From Pseudomonadales bacterium (GTDB lineage Bacteria; Pseudomonadota; Gammaproteobacteria; Pseudomonadales; Moraxellaceae), in assembly GCA_013043915.1 (NCBI GenBank), contig JABEVH010000015.1, positions 1-12,020 on the forward strand: a DNA stretch of 12,020 bases, written 5' to 3'. This document shows positions 1 through 7,338 of the stretch, piece by piece. Within the stretch, counting starts at the first letter, position 1. Every line of letters begins with the position of its first letter. The position numbers and the translations under genes were made by a program. A model generated the notes under the pieces. It saw only the letters and a list, made by a program, of their open reading frames with translations. It ran no database searches and was not told the origin of the DNA.

Positions 1-28
1 TCAGGCTATCAAGCGATGGAGATTAGCC

Positions 29-1411
29 ATGCAAGAACTCAGCAATCTGGATGCTGCCTTTATTCATCTGGAAACACCGGCCAGCCCTATGCATGTAGGT
101 GCTGTACTGTGCTTCTCCGCAGCAGGAGATGCATGCATGAGCTTGGCACGTTTAAAAGCTCATGTGTCGTCCCGGTTAGATGTTCACCCTTTGTTTCGTA
201 GACGATTAAAGCCCAAATGGCTGGGTTTGGAGTATGCATGGGAAGAGGTCTCCAACTTATCCCTGGAACGGCATATTCGCAGCTTACGATATCCGGGTCC
301 GCTCAACGAAGAAACACTGAGCGAGCTTACGGCTAGCTTCTTTGCTCAGCCGCTCGATAGACGGGAGCCCTTATGGGAAATCCTTTATGTGGAGCGTGAG
401 CCGCATCCTGAGGGCATTCGGCGTATCGATGCAGGCAATGACTACGCCTTTGTATGTATTATCAAGGTCCACCATGCAGCGGTTGATGGTGTTTCTGCCG
501 AGGCGGTGATGACTGCTCTATTAGATGGCTTGCCGAGGCCAGCAAGTTCAGCGGGGCATGCGGAGGCGAAGGCCCCGTGGCTTGGGCGTTTTCGCCATAG
601 CGCCAGCCAGTTATGGACTCGGCTCAACCGGCAACCATGGCGTGACTTACCTCATTATATGCAGGCCCCTATCACACCTTTTGGTGTTGCTACGATCGAT
701 AGTCGGCAGCAGATTTGTTTATCCTTATCCATGAAGGTTCTGCAGGCAATCAAGGGTTCTCTTCCGGGAGCGACCTTGAATGATGTCATACTGAGTGTGG
801 TGGGAGGGGGATTAAGACGATATTTGCTGGAGCAGGGTAAACTGCCGCATCAATCCCTGGTGGCGATGACCCCCGTTTCACGCCGAGCTGATAAAAATGA
901 AGTAGGAGGCAATCAGGTGTCGGCCATGCTGGTTGAACTGGCCACTGATCTGGCTTCTCCTCGCCAGCGTTTGGCAAAAGTTCATGCCTGTGCAGTCATC
1001 GCTAAAGACTATAACCAGCATTTGCAGATAGAGACCCTTTTTGCCAGCTTGCCAACGCATCTGGTTGCCATGGCCCTTAAATCATGGACCACCTTAGGGC
1101 TGACCAAGTGGATGCCCTCATTGTTTAATGTGGTCGTCACCAATGTGCCAGGCTCAAGGCAGCGGTTGTCATTGGCGGGTTTTCCCCTCGAAACCATGCA
1201 TGGAGTAGCCCCCGTGTATGAAGGTCATGCCCTGACCATCGTGGTCTTAAGTTATATGGACAAGGTCTCATTAAGCCTGTCTTGTACTTGGGACTCGGTG
1301 ACTAATCCAGCTGCTATGCGTCGACATCTGCGTGGGGCTATGGAGGAGTTAGCTAGGGATTGCGTGGTAGTCGTTAAGTCTCCCGAGACAAGCGTGGAAA
1401 GTGCGGCCTGA
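29..1411 (+). CDS. WS/DGAT family O-acyltransferase (wax ester synthase / diacylglycerol acyltransferase)
   Basis: The 460-residue product has the usual length of bacterial bifunctional wax ester synthase/acyl-CoA:diacylglycerol acyltransferases, which join acyl-CoA to fatty alcohols or diacylglycerol to make storage lipid at the inner membrane. Seen directly: an N-terminus of the family type (LSNLDAAFIHLETPASPMHVG, read as near residues 4-24), the catalytic HHxxxDG motif as HHAAVDG at residues 148-154, and a C-terminal NVVVTNVPG segment matching the family's conserved 'NVPGP' region. H149 would be the catalytic base by family knowledge. The ATG is preceded by GGAG at 18-21 with a 7-nt gap, which supports this start. 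It is the only gene on this strand at this end, so its upstream partner, if any, lies outside the window. Its last 38 bases overlap the convergent efflux gene. Substrate preference (wax ester or triacylglycerol) cannot be told from the sequence. Confidence 0.93.
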   Translation: MQELSNLDAAFIHLETPASPMHVGAVLCFSAAGDACMSLARLKAHVSSRLDVHPLFRRRLKPKWLGLEYAWEEVSNLSLERHIRSLRYPGPLNEETLSELTASFFAQPLDRREPLWEILYVEREPHPEGIRRIDAGNDYAFVCIIKVHHAAVDGVSAEAVMTALLDGLPRPASSAGHAEAKAPWLGRFRHSASQLWTRLNRQPWRDLPHYMQAPITPFGVATIDSRQQICLSLSMKVLQAIKGSLPGATLNDVILSVVGGGLRRYLLEQGKLPHQSLVAMTPVSRRADKNEVGGNQVSAMLVELATDLASPRQRLAKVHACAVIAKDYNQHLQIETLFASLPTHLVAMALKSWTTLGLTKWMPSLFNVVVTNVPGSRQRLSLAGFPLETMHGVAPVYEGHALTIVVLSYMDKVSLSLSCTWDSVTNPAAMRRHLRGAMEELARDCVVVVKSPETSVESAA

Positions 1412-2579
1412 GTAACCAGCAGTTAGTTCCCCATGCCAGGAGGGCGCATAGCCCCATCATGCAGACCACAGGGATGGCATCTTGACGATGCCAGGAAGCC
1501 ATCACTGAGCTGACTAGTGTTGCCAGGCCAAATTGCATGGCTCCCATGAGGGAGGCTGCCGTACCGGCGCGCTGTGAGCCTTGCGTGGCTAAAGCAGCGG
1601 CTACAGCGTTGGGTACAATGAATCCCAGGGAGCCCATGTACAAAAACAACAAGCCCAGTAGTCCATAGAGACTATGATTGCCCGCCCAGGTTATGACTAT
1701 CATGGCTATGCCTGTGAGTACGGGGAGATGGATAGCTCGGTTTAAGAGCACGGTCATATCATACCGACGTAGCCAGTAGGCATTGAGTTGACTGCTTAAA
1801 ATGAAGGCTCCGGCATTGGTGCTAAAAATCAGAGCATAGTGCTGTGGTGATACGCCCAAAACCTGCATCAGCAGGTAGGGAGAACCGGTGATGTAGGCAA
1901 ACATGCCGGCCATTACCAGGGTAGACGATAAAGCAAATCCCATAAAACGTCGTTCACGCAACAAGGCAAGAAAAACGGAGGGAACTTCATGCCAGTTGGG
2001 GGTATGTTGTCGCTTGGCTAGGGGATGGGTTTCTTCAAGCGCCCACCATGCGGCGAACAGGGCCAAGCTGGCTGCCAGAGCTTGCAGGATAAATATCCCT
2101 TGCCAACTAAAATGGCGTAGCAAAAAACTGCCCAAGCTAGGAGCGAGTATGGGGGCTGCTCCCATGACCAGCATCAGTCGAGATTGTGCTTGGGCCGCTG
2201 CGCGAGCATGGCAGCGGTCACGCACGATGGCGCGACTGATGACCATGCAGGAGCAGGCACCTAGTGCTTGCATAAATCGAAGTGCAATCAGCTGATGCAT
2301 GCTGGTCGAAAAACTGCAGGCTAGGGATGCCAGCACATAAACACCCACGCCAAATAGCAGGGGAGCCCTTCGGCCTACATGGTCACTGACAGGTCCATAG
2401 ATCAGTTGCCCTATCACCAGACCTAAGAAAAATCCGGACAATGTGAGTTGAGCGCCGTGTCCAAGCTGGGTTTCGATGGCCGGGAAAGCCGGCAAGTACA
2501 TATCGATAGCCAATGGGCCCAGAGCCACGAGGGCTCCGAGGAGGATCAACCAGGAACCCGATGGACGCTCAGGCGTCAT
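1374..2579 (-). CDS. Bcr/CflA-type multidrug efflux MFS transporter
   Basis: The 401-residue, very hydrophobic protein should form 12 membrane helices in the inner membrane and export drugs or small molecules by proton antiport. Family signs are the first-helix segment DMYLPAFP (residues 26-33), the MFS motif A GPVSDHVGRR at residues 62-71 in the loop between helices 2 and 3, and RFMQALGAC in helix 4, all typical of Bcr/CflA/FloR-like 12-helix drug:H+ antiporters. I chose the ATG at 2579 (MTPERPSGSW) because the first helix follows it directly. An in-frame extension to 2645 would add 22 residues lying wholly inside the slipin gene. No clear Shine-Dalgarno precedes 2579. The start overlaps the slipin 3' end by 11 nt, so translation is probably coupled. 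The 3' end overlaps the acyltransferase gene on the other strand by 38 bp. The substrate is unknown. Confidence 0.9.
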   Translation of the reverse strand: MTPERPSGSWLILLGALVALGPLAIDMYLPAFPAIETQLGHGAQLTLSGFFLGLVIGQLIYGPVSDHVGRRAPLLFGVGVYVLASLACSFSTSMHQLIALRFMQALGACSCMVISRAIVRDRCHARAAAQAQSRLMLVMGAAPILAPSLGSFLLRHFSWQGIFILQALAASLALFAAWWALEETHPLAKRQHTPNWHEVPSVFLALLRERRFMGFALSSTLVMAGMFAYITGSPYLLMQVLGVSPQHYALIFSTNAGAFILSSQLNAYWLRRYDMTVLLNRAIHLPVLTGIAMIVITWAGNHSLYGLLGLLFLYMGSLGFIVPNAVAAALATQGSQRAGTAASLMGAMQFGLATLVSSVMASWHRQDAIPVVCMMGLCALLAWGTNCWLLRPHFPRLSRET

Positions 2580-3345
2580 CGTGACGGCAGGGCACGTGTT
2601 TACGAGCCATCTCAGCGATGCCGCCGGCCATGGAAACAAACTCACTGGGCATCATGATGATGGTGGTGGTATTTTGCTCGGCGCCCACCTCGGTAATCAT
2701 TTGCATGCGTCTAAGTTCCAGCCCAGCGGGGTTCTCCATGATGACCCCCGCTGCTTCCCTGAGTTTGAGGGAGGCTTCCAGTTCTGCTTGAGCTTTGATG
2801 ATGCGAGCACGCTTCTCGCGCAGCGCTTCGGCTTCCTGGGCCATGGCGCGTTGCATGGATTCAGGGATTTCAACATTGCGCATTTCTACTCTGCTGACCT
2901 TGACACCCCAGGGCTCCGTAGCCGTATCAATAGCTAGTCGCATGGTCTGGGACAGGGATTCTTGCTCCTTGAGAATATCATCGAGGGAGTGTCGCCCCAT
3001 GATATTTCGTAAGGAGGTTAGGGCTACCTGGATAACTGCGCGATCTACATCGCGTACGTCAATCACCGCCTTGATCGGGTCAACAGTCTCATACCAGATA
3101 ACGGCAGTGACTTTAACAGGGACATTGTCTTTGGTGATGGTTTCCTGTTGATCCACAGAAGCCGTGATGGTCCGCATATCCACCAAGGTGCAGCTTTCGA
3201 TGACTGGAATGATCCAAAATAATCCGGGTTCCTTGACGCGTTGGAATTTACCTAACCGAAAAACCAGGGCGCGCTGCCATGCCTGAGTAATTCGCAGGCC
3301 GGCTATGACGAAGATAACGGCAAATATGAGGAGAGGAATAATCAT
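2569..3345 (-). CDS. Slipin / stomatin-like SPFH (band 7) membrane protein
   Basis: The 258-residue protein has a single N-terminal hydrophobic helix (about residues 2-18) followed by an SPFH/band 7 domain. Recognisable pieces are RALVFRLGKFQRVKEPGLFW, VDMRT, the VDQQETITKDNVPVKV block, RNIMGRHSLDDIL and WGVKVSRVEMRNVEIPE. An alanine/glutamate-rich coiled coil (AQEAEALREKRARIIKAQAE) comes next, then a short C-terminal tail with MPSEF. This order is that of bacterial slipins, membrane-anchored oligomeric scaffolds linked to lipid microdomains and membrane quality control. Many bacterial slipin genes are paired with nfeD, but no NfeD-like gene lies beside this one. The ATG at 3345 has a weak AAGG 9 nt upstream. 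The gene overlaps the following efflux gene by 11 nt and probably shares its transcript. A role in membrane stress is inference only. Confidence 0.92.
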   Translation of the reverse strand: MIIPLLIFAVIFVIAGLRITQAWQRALVFRLGKFQRVKEPGLFWIIPVIESCTLVDMRTITASVDQQETITKDNVPVKVTAVIWYETVDPIKAVIDVRDVDRAVIQVALTSLRNIMGRHSLDDILKEQESLSQTMRLAIDTATEPWGVKVSRVEMRNVEIPESMQRAMAQEAEALREKRARIIKAQAELEASLKLREAAGVIMENPAGLELRRMQMITEVGAEQNTTTIIMMPSEFVSMAGGIAEMARKHVPCRHDDA

Positions 3346-3496
3346 CGGACCAAACCTTATCGAGGGGCAATAGGTTGCACAGCATAGCGATCTCAGGCCA
3401 AATCGTCCATGATGGTGGCGCCAGGGTCACTTGCTGCCAGCTCAGTGAGTGACTACATTGCAGTACTTGCATAATTCAGAATATCAGGAGCAGGCT
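3346..3496. promoter_or_regulatory. Divergent intergenic region, slipin / dienelactone hydrolase
   Basis: This stretch of about 150 bp separates two divergent genes, so it should hold the promoter of the minus-strand slipin-efflux pair and that of the plus-strand hydrolase-ogt pair. A CATAAT at about 3470-3475 could be a -10 box for the plus-strand unit, but I find no good -35 at 16-18 nt from it. I see no strong inverted repeat or operator. The call rests on layout more than on motifs. Confidence 0.4.
3486..3490 (+). promoter_or_regulatory. Shine-Dalgarno deciding the dienelactone hydrolase start
   Basis: AGGAG lies 6 nt before the ATG at 3497, an ideal spacing. The longer in-frame alternative, a GTG at 3449, has no such site and would add 16 residues with no family support. 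Confidence 0.75.
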
Positions 3497-4162
3497 ATGG
3501 GTCATGACATGCACTTTGATCGTCCAGATGGCGGTACTTGCCAAGCCTATCTGGCTGAAGTACCACAGGCGCGGGCCGCTATTATCGTCATACAGGAGTG
3601 GTGGGGGTTAAATCAACAGATCCGTAGTATCGCTGACCGCTTTGCTCAGGCTGGTTTCACTGCGCTGGCGCCTGATCTCTATCATGGCAAGCAGGCCACT
3701 GATGCTGATGAGGCCAGCCATATGATGCAGAATCTGGATTTTCCTGGTGCCACGCATCAGGACTTGTTGGGAGCGGTTCGTTACCTGAAGCAGAAATCTG
3801 GCCATGTCGGTGTTATGGGATTTTGCATGGGTGGAGCCCTCACTATTGGCGCTGCTGTACGTTTGCCCGAAGTGGATGCTGCGGTTTGTTTTTACGGTGT
3901 TCCGCCGGGTGAGTTTGCTGATCCTGCTGACATCAAGATCCCATTTCAGGGACACTTTGCCAATTTTGATGAATGGATTACCCCCGCGATCGTGGATCAG
4001 CTTGAACAGTCCATGAAACAAGCCGGTCAGCATCCAGAGATCTTTCGTTATGAGGCGCATCATGCATTCTGTAATCAGACGCGCCCGGAAGTATATCAGG
4101 CGGGGGTTGCAGAAGAAGCACTCAAACGTACCGAGATTTTTTTCAAACAGCATTTGTTATGA
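3497..4162 (+). CDS. Dienelactone hydrolase family protein
   Basis: The 221-residue alpha/beta hydrolase resembles dienelactone hydrolases (carboxymethylenebutenolidase family), which open lactone or ester rings in the cytoplasm. Visible catalytic parts are the nucleophile elbow GFCMGG with C110, an acidic residue in the FDEWITP segment (D158, where the family has its aspartate), and a histidine in HHAFCNQ (H189). This gives the Cys-Asp-His triad characteristic of the family. The early EWWGLN segment also matches family members. The start at 3497 follows from the AGGAG 6 nt upstream. The stop overlaps the start of ogt by 4 nt (ATGA), so the two genes are translated from one message. No aromatic ring-cleavage pathway genes sit beside it, so it is more likely a general DLH-like hydrolase than a dedicated chlorocatechol enzyme. 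The true substrate is unknown. Confidence 0.92.
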   Translation: MGHDMHFDRPDGGTCQAYLAEVPQARAAIIVIQEWWGLNQQIRSIADRFAQAGFTALAPDLYHGKQATDADEASHMMQNLDFPGATHQDLLGAVRYLKQKSGHVGVMGFCMGGALTIGAAVRLPEVDAAVCFYGVPPGEFADPADIKIPFQGHFANFDEWITPAIVDQLEQSMKQAGQHPEIFRYEAHHAFCNQTRPEVYQAGVAEEALKRTEIFFKQHLL

Positions 4163-4620
4163 GGGCATGTGATTTTTATGTGAGAACTGCTCTGGGGCCA
4201 GCCACCATTACCCTGCAAGATGGGGAAGTGCTGGCTGTGCAGCTAGGAGCCAGGAGGGGTTCCGCTGAGCAGCAAATAGCAGATGCTCAAACAGCCGAGC
4301 TATTGCAGCAAATTGTGGCTGTATTGGACGGTGGAGCCGGGGAACTGCCGCTACGCTTGATCGGTAGCCCATGGCAGAGACGGGTATGGAGTGCTCTGTT
4401 GGTGATCCCTCTGGGGCAAACCTTATCCTATGGGCAATTGGCTTGTCGTTTAGGTTGTCCCACGGCTGCACGAGCTGTCGCCAGGGCCTGTGCAAGCAAT
4501 CAGTTAGCTGTTCTGGTGCCCTGTCATCGCGTCATTGCCAGTAATGGCAGCTTGTCGGGCTATCGCTGGGGGCCAGAGGTCAAAAGGCAGTTGCTGCAGC
4601 GTGAAGGGGTTATCCCTTGA
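4159..4620 (+). CDS. ogt: Methylated-DNA--protein-cysteine S-methyltransferase (O6-alkylguanine repair)
   Basis: The 153-residue protein is of Ogt/Ada C-terminal type. It removes a methyl or alkyl group from O6 of guanine (and O4 of thymine) by irreversible transfer to its own cysteine. The active site PCHRV is at residues 121-125, with C122 as acceptor. It is followed by a short segment ending GYRWG, and preceded by SPWQRRVWSALLVIPLGQTLSYG (residues in two parts near 75-97), which matches the DNA-binding helix region with the conserved TxSYG turn. The N-terminal beta domain is short and diverged. No Shine-Dalgarno is visible. The ATG overlaps the hydrolase stop (ATGA), so translation is probably coupled. 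The stop codon lies inside an inverted repeat that may end transcription. The symbol ogt is used for the stand-alone form; this protein lacks the other Ada domains. Confidence 0.95.
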   Translation: MRACDFYVRTALGPATITLQDGEVLAVQLGARRGSAEQQIADAQTAELLQQIVAVLDGGAGELPLRLIGSPWQRRVWSALLVIPLGQTLSYGQLACRLGCPTAARAVARACASNQLAVLVPCHRVIASNGSLSGYRWGPEVKRQLLQREGVIP

Positions 4621-4640
4621 GGACCAAGAAGGATAACCCC
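4606..4640. terminator. Strong inverted repeat at the ogt end, possible two-way terminator
   Basis: GGGGTTATCC (4606-4615) pairs perfectly with GGATAACCCC (4631-4640). The inner arms CTTG (4616-4619) and CAAG (4625-4628) can pair too, leaving a 2-nt bulge and the loop AGGAC. The ogt stop codon (4618-4620) lies within the stem-loop, and the convergent minE gene ends 22 bp further on. The position between converging genes suggests a terminator serving both. However, neither side shows a run of T, so an intrinsic terminator is not certain; it may only stabilise 3' ends. Confidence 0.55.
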
Positions 4641-4661
4641 AGATAATTCGCTGAGGAATGT

Positions 4662-4919
4662 CTATCGTTCGGGTAAGGTAATGTTAAGTTCTAGGATGGA
4701 GCAGTTACCCTGATTGGCCATTTCCACCTGGACTTGATCATCGCTGATGGGTATGTACTTGCGTATGACTTCCAGAATGTCGCGTTGTAGCGCTGGCATG
4801 TAGTCGGGCTGCCCACGTTGTTTGCGTTCGCTGGCTACGATGATCTGCAAGCGTTCCTTGGCAACAGAGGCGCTGCTCTGTGGTTTGCGTTCGCGAAAGA
4901 AATCGAACAGGTTCATCAT
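4662..4919 (-). CDS. minE: Cell division topological specificity factor MinE
   Basis: The 85-residue protein is close in length to E. coli MinE (88). It binds MinD on the membrane, triggers its ATPase and drives the pole-to-pole oscillation that confines division to midcell. Seen directly are the N-terminal membrane-binding stretch NLFDFFRERK, the MinD-contact helix AKERLQIIVASERKQR at about residues 19-34, and the C-terminal topological domain with LQRDILEVIRKYIPI and SILELNITLPE. The start ATG at 4919 is followed at once by a second ATG, so either could be used. GGAG lies 7 nt upstream of the first. It overlaps minD by 4 nt (ATGA) and is the last gene of the long minus-strand unit. Confidence 0.97.
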   Translation of the reverse strand: MMNLFDFFRERKPQSSASVAKERLQIIVASERKQRGQPDYMPALQRDILEVIRKYIPISDDQVQVEMANQGNCSILELNITLPER

Positions 4920-5731
4920 GCCTTGACTCCGAAAAACCGGTTGAGGATTCCTTTTTTCTCGACATCCAGAAAGCGGTGGGCCACGGGTTTGCCCAATAGA
5001 CGGTCCACAGCATCAGCATAAGCCTGACCTGCCGTGCTTTCTTCATCCAGGATGACAGGGGTGCCAGCGTTGGATGCTTTAAGTACTGCTTGCGACTCCG
5101 GAATGACGCCGAGGAGTTTGATGGACAGGATGTCTTCCACATCCTGTACCGACAACATCTCGCCTTTCAAGACGCGCTCAGGATGATAGCGAGTTAACAG
5201 TAAATGCTGTACCACAGGCTCACGATTCTCTTCAGCTCGCCGTGATTTGCTGGCTAACAGGCCGAGCATACGGTCTGAGTCGCGTACCGAGGACACTTCT
5301 GGATTGGTCACCACGATGGCCTCATCGGCAAAGTACATAGCCAGATGGGCACCTTTTTCGATGCCGGCGGGAGAGTCGCAGATGATGAAGTCGAACTGGT
5401 TGGACAGTTCCTTGAGGACCTGCTCTACGCCTTCCTGGGTCAATGCATCTTTGTCTCTGGTCTGGCTCGCTGCCAAGACGAAAAGATTGTCGAAGCGTTT
5501 GTCTTTGATCAGGGCCTGATTTAGGTTGGCTTCTTCACGGATGACATTGATCAGGTCATAGACCACGCGTCGCTCACAGCCCATGATCAGATCAAGGTTG
5601 CGTAACCCGACATCAAAGTCGATGAGCACGGTCTTATACCCGCGTTGAGCAAGCCCTGTGCCAACAGCAGCACTGGTCGTGGTTTTACCCACGCCACCCT
5701 TGCCTGAAGTAATTACGATGATCTTGGCCAA
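4916..5731 (-). CDS. minD: Septum site-determining ATPase MinD
   Basis: The 271-residue protein matches E. coli MinD in length (270). This membrane-cycling ATPase recruits MinC and is released by MinE. The deviant Walker A motif GKGGVGKT is at residues 10-17 with the signature lysine K11. The switch region CDSPAGIE falls near residue 120. The C-terminal amphipathic membrane-targeting helix (KKGILNRFFGVKA) is intact. I place the start at the TTG at 5731, giving (M)AKIIVITSGKGG, which is exactly where MinD proteins begin. AAGGA lies 9 nt upstream. The open frame continues upstream to 5863, but that 44-residue extension lies mostly inside minC and has no family match. It follows minC after 43 nt and overlaps minE by 4 nt. 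Confidence 0.97.
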   Translation of the reverse strand: MAKIIVITSGKGGVGKTTTSAAVGTGLAQRGYKTVLIDFDVGLRNLDLIMGCERRVVYDLINVIREEANLNQALIKDKRFDNLFVLAASQTRDKDALTQEGVEQVLKELSNQFDFIICDSPAGIEKGAHLAMYFADEAIVVTNPEVSSVRDSDRMLGLLASKSRRAEENREPVVQHLLLTRYHPERVLKGEMLSVQDVEDILSIKLLGVIPESQAVLKASNAGTPVILDEESTAGQAYADAVDRLLGKPVAHRFLDVEKKGILNRFFGVKA

Positions 5732-5740
5732 AATAGTTAT

Positions 5741-5745
5741 TCCTT
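5741..5745 (-). promoter_or_regulatory. Ribosome-binding site supporting a TTG start for minD
   Basis: On the minus strand AAGGA sits 9 nt before TTG GCC AAG. No ATG or GTG occurs in frame between this site and the Walker motif, so TTG is the only start that gives a family-like N-terminus. Confidence 0.7.
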
Positions 5746-5774
5746 GCGTGACATGCCTAAACGTAGATTGTCGG

Positions 5775-6488
5775 TCAAAGTGGCTCGATGTGCAATTGTG
5801 TATCGTGCAGATAGACCTGAACAGACTGTTGTGACAGGGGATGTTGCCGCATGGCTTCAGCAATCATGTAGTTGCCGGCGATAGAAATAAGCTCGGCGTC
5901 CAGATGACGACAGAAAATGCGGGCCTGGCTATCTCCCTGAGCTCCGGCCAAGGCACGCCCGCGTAGGGGGGCATAGACATGGATGTTGCCATCCGCGATC
6001 AATTCGGCTCCGGCACTGACGCTGGCAGTCACAATCAGGTCTGCTCCTGCAGCATAAACCTGTTGCCCTCCTCTTACCGGTTGAGTCACCAGGAGACTAG
6101 GGCGGCTAGGCGGGGGAGGAGCAACAGGATCAACGCTAGGACGTCGGTTCATCAAACGTGATGCCGGCCAATGTAATAAACCGAGTTGTTGAACCTGTTC
6201 AAGATCCTCAGGGCGCTGGGTACATACGCCCAGTACATGCAGGCGCAGTTGTTCGATCATCCGTATCAGGTCTTGAATATCCACGTATCCTTCGGATGCT
6301 GTCAGTTTCTCCAGGCTGAGGATGACGCCGGTCTCGACAAACATCTGAGGAGCTTGGGTGACTTTTTCTTCCAGTTGCCGTGTAAATTGCTGTGGCTGGT
6401 TATGAAGCATCTCCAGAATCATCGCTTGCAACGACCCTGGTTTCAGTGCCAGGCATGGGGTGTTGTCGAAAAGATCGTGATCGGTCAT
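5775..6488 (-). CDS. minC: Septum site-determining protein MinC
   Basis: The 237-residue protein is close to E. coli MinC (231). MinC, recruited to the membrane by MinD, blocks FtsZ assembly away from midcell. The N-terminal half (about 1-105) is the diverged FtsZ-inhibiting domain. A proline-rich linker follows (PVAPPPPSRP). The C-terminal beta-helix domain begins at VTQPVRGGQQVYA and carries the conserved ADGNIHVYAPLRGRALAGAQGD stretch (two adjoining pieces), which binds MinD. The ATG at 6488 is preferred. A TTG at 6503 is the only longer alternative in this frame, since a TAA stands just upstream of it. Neither has a clear Shine-Dalgarno. The first 89 nt are also read, in another frame, as the tail of the nuclease gene, so ribosomes may reach minC by coupling from that gene. 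Confidence 0.94.
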   Translation of the reverse strand: MTDHDLFDNTPCLALKPGSLQAMILEMLHNQPQQFTRQLEEKVTQAPQMFVETGVILSLEKLTASEGYVDIQDLIRMIEQLRLHVLGVCTQRPEDLEQVQQLGLLHWPASRLMNRRPSVDPVAPPPPSRPSLLVTQPVRGGQQVYAAGADLIVTASVSAGAELIADGNIHVYAPLRGRALAGAQGDSQARIFCRHLDAELISIAGNYMIAEAMRQHPLSQQSVQVYLHDTQLHIEPL

Positions 6489-7338
6489 GGTTGTCTTGGT
6501 CAAAGTTTATGGAGATGAGGGGGGTATATGATGTCAGTGTCTGATTAAGCAGAGCAGCCAACCGAAAGCCTGCCAGTTGTAGCTGTTGGCGTATTGTGGG
6601 GAGAGCACGTTGCAGGTAGTCGGTGTTGAGTAAGATAGGTTCGCTCACGTGCTGTCCACAGGCAAATCCTGGTAAGTCGCCGTAGGCAACCTTAACGCCA
6701 AGTTGATGGCTTTGTCGTAGCCAGTCATCAGGGCTGCCTGAAATAAAATGGGCGGGCATCTGGGTATCTACAGGCGCTTCGCGCAACGCGAGGCTGACGA
6801 GTTCAGTATCCCATACCTGGTGTAGGTTAAATATTCGGCCATGTGGGTCTAGGATTCGTACCTTGACCCAATTGCCGCCATGGTCATCATCATCGCTGAC
6901 GTGCAAAGGCTGATGCATATCACCGACCAAGTGCACTATCCATTTCAGCGCCTCATTACGCGCTTGCAAGGAAGCGTGATTATCCCGCAAAACCTTGACC
7001 ATATGGCGCAGAACCTCGTCGATACAGTGTCCCTCAGGGCAGGGCCCCGGGCTCTGTTCACATACCGGAACATCGCGATAATGCCAGGATGCCTCCTGGC
7101 GACCTGCCGGGGTCGCTCGAATTTCATCTGCCCAGTTGGCAATATCAGCCAGATGATGTCGGCCAGATAGCTGTCCATCGGCATCAAGATCGTTGACCAG
7201 TAGAGATTGTACAGCAGCACGAGCCACAGGGGTCAGGTTGAGGTCTGCCACATGGCCAATAAAGGTATGGCCCTGGCGGCCCCATCCATGGGCGAGCAGG
7301 GGGATGCATAGCAATAAGCAGCAAAGGCTATGCTTCAC
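6400..7338 (-). CDS. Secreted S1/P1-type zinc nuclease
   Basis: The 312-residue protein belongs to the S1/P1 nuclease family, zinc enzymes cutting single-stranded DNA and RNA and removing 3' phosphates. The first 18 residues form a signal peptide (hydrophobic LCCLLLCIPLLAHG) ending before WGRQGH. In this family the mature N-terminal Trp is itself a zinc ligand, here W19. Other likely ligands are H24, D71 (in NWADEIR), H86 (SWHYRDVP), H136, D140 and H146 (in VHLVGDMHQPLH), and H173 and D177 (NLHQVWDT), so the trinuclear site looks complete. The start is GTG at 7338, with AGGAG 5 nt upstream (7344-7348), overlapping the dioxygenase stop by 4 nt. The domain seems to end near residue 268. The last 44 or so residues form a polar tail without family likeness, and about 29 of them are encoded over the start of minC. 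Expected location is the periplasm or outside the cell. Confidence 0.92.
   Translation of the reverse strand: MKHSLCCLLLCIPLLAHGWGRQGHTFIGHVADLNLTPVARAAVQSLLVNDLDADGQLSGRHHLADIANWADEIRATPAGRQEASWHYRDVPVCEQSPGPCPEGHCIDEVLRHMVKVLRDNHASLQARNEALKWIVHLVGDMHQPLHVSDDDDHGGNWVKVRILDPHGRIFNLHQVWDTELVSLALREAPVDTQMPAHFISGSPDDWLRQSHQLGVKVAYGDLPGFACGQHVSEPILLNTDYLQRALPTIRQQLQLAGFRLAALLNQTLTSYTPLISINFDQDNHDRSRSFRQHPMPGTETRVVASDDSGDAS

Noticed and set aside
1903..2295. Open frame of 130 codons on the plus strand
   Set aside because: It is antisense to transmembrane segments of the efflux gene; its Arg/Ala-rich translation is typical of an antisense shadow.
2476..2937. Open frame of 153 codons on the plus strand
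   Set aside because: It is antisense to the slipin and the start of the efflux gene, with no ribosome site or recognisable domain.
3608..4153. Open frame of 181 codons on the minus strand
   Set aside because: It lies fully opposite the dienelactone hydrolase, whose catalytic triad is intact, and the translated product shows no family features.
5732..5863. 44-residue N-terminal extension of MinD from an ATG
   Set aside because: It mostly overlaps minC, has no likeness to MinD, and the TTG with a ribosome site gives the exact family N-terminus.
6945..7220. Minus-strand 91-codon frame inside the nuclease gene
   Set aside because: It is out of frame with a nuclease gene that keeps all its zinc ligands; the translation shows no domain.
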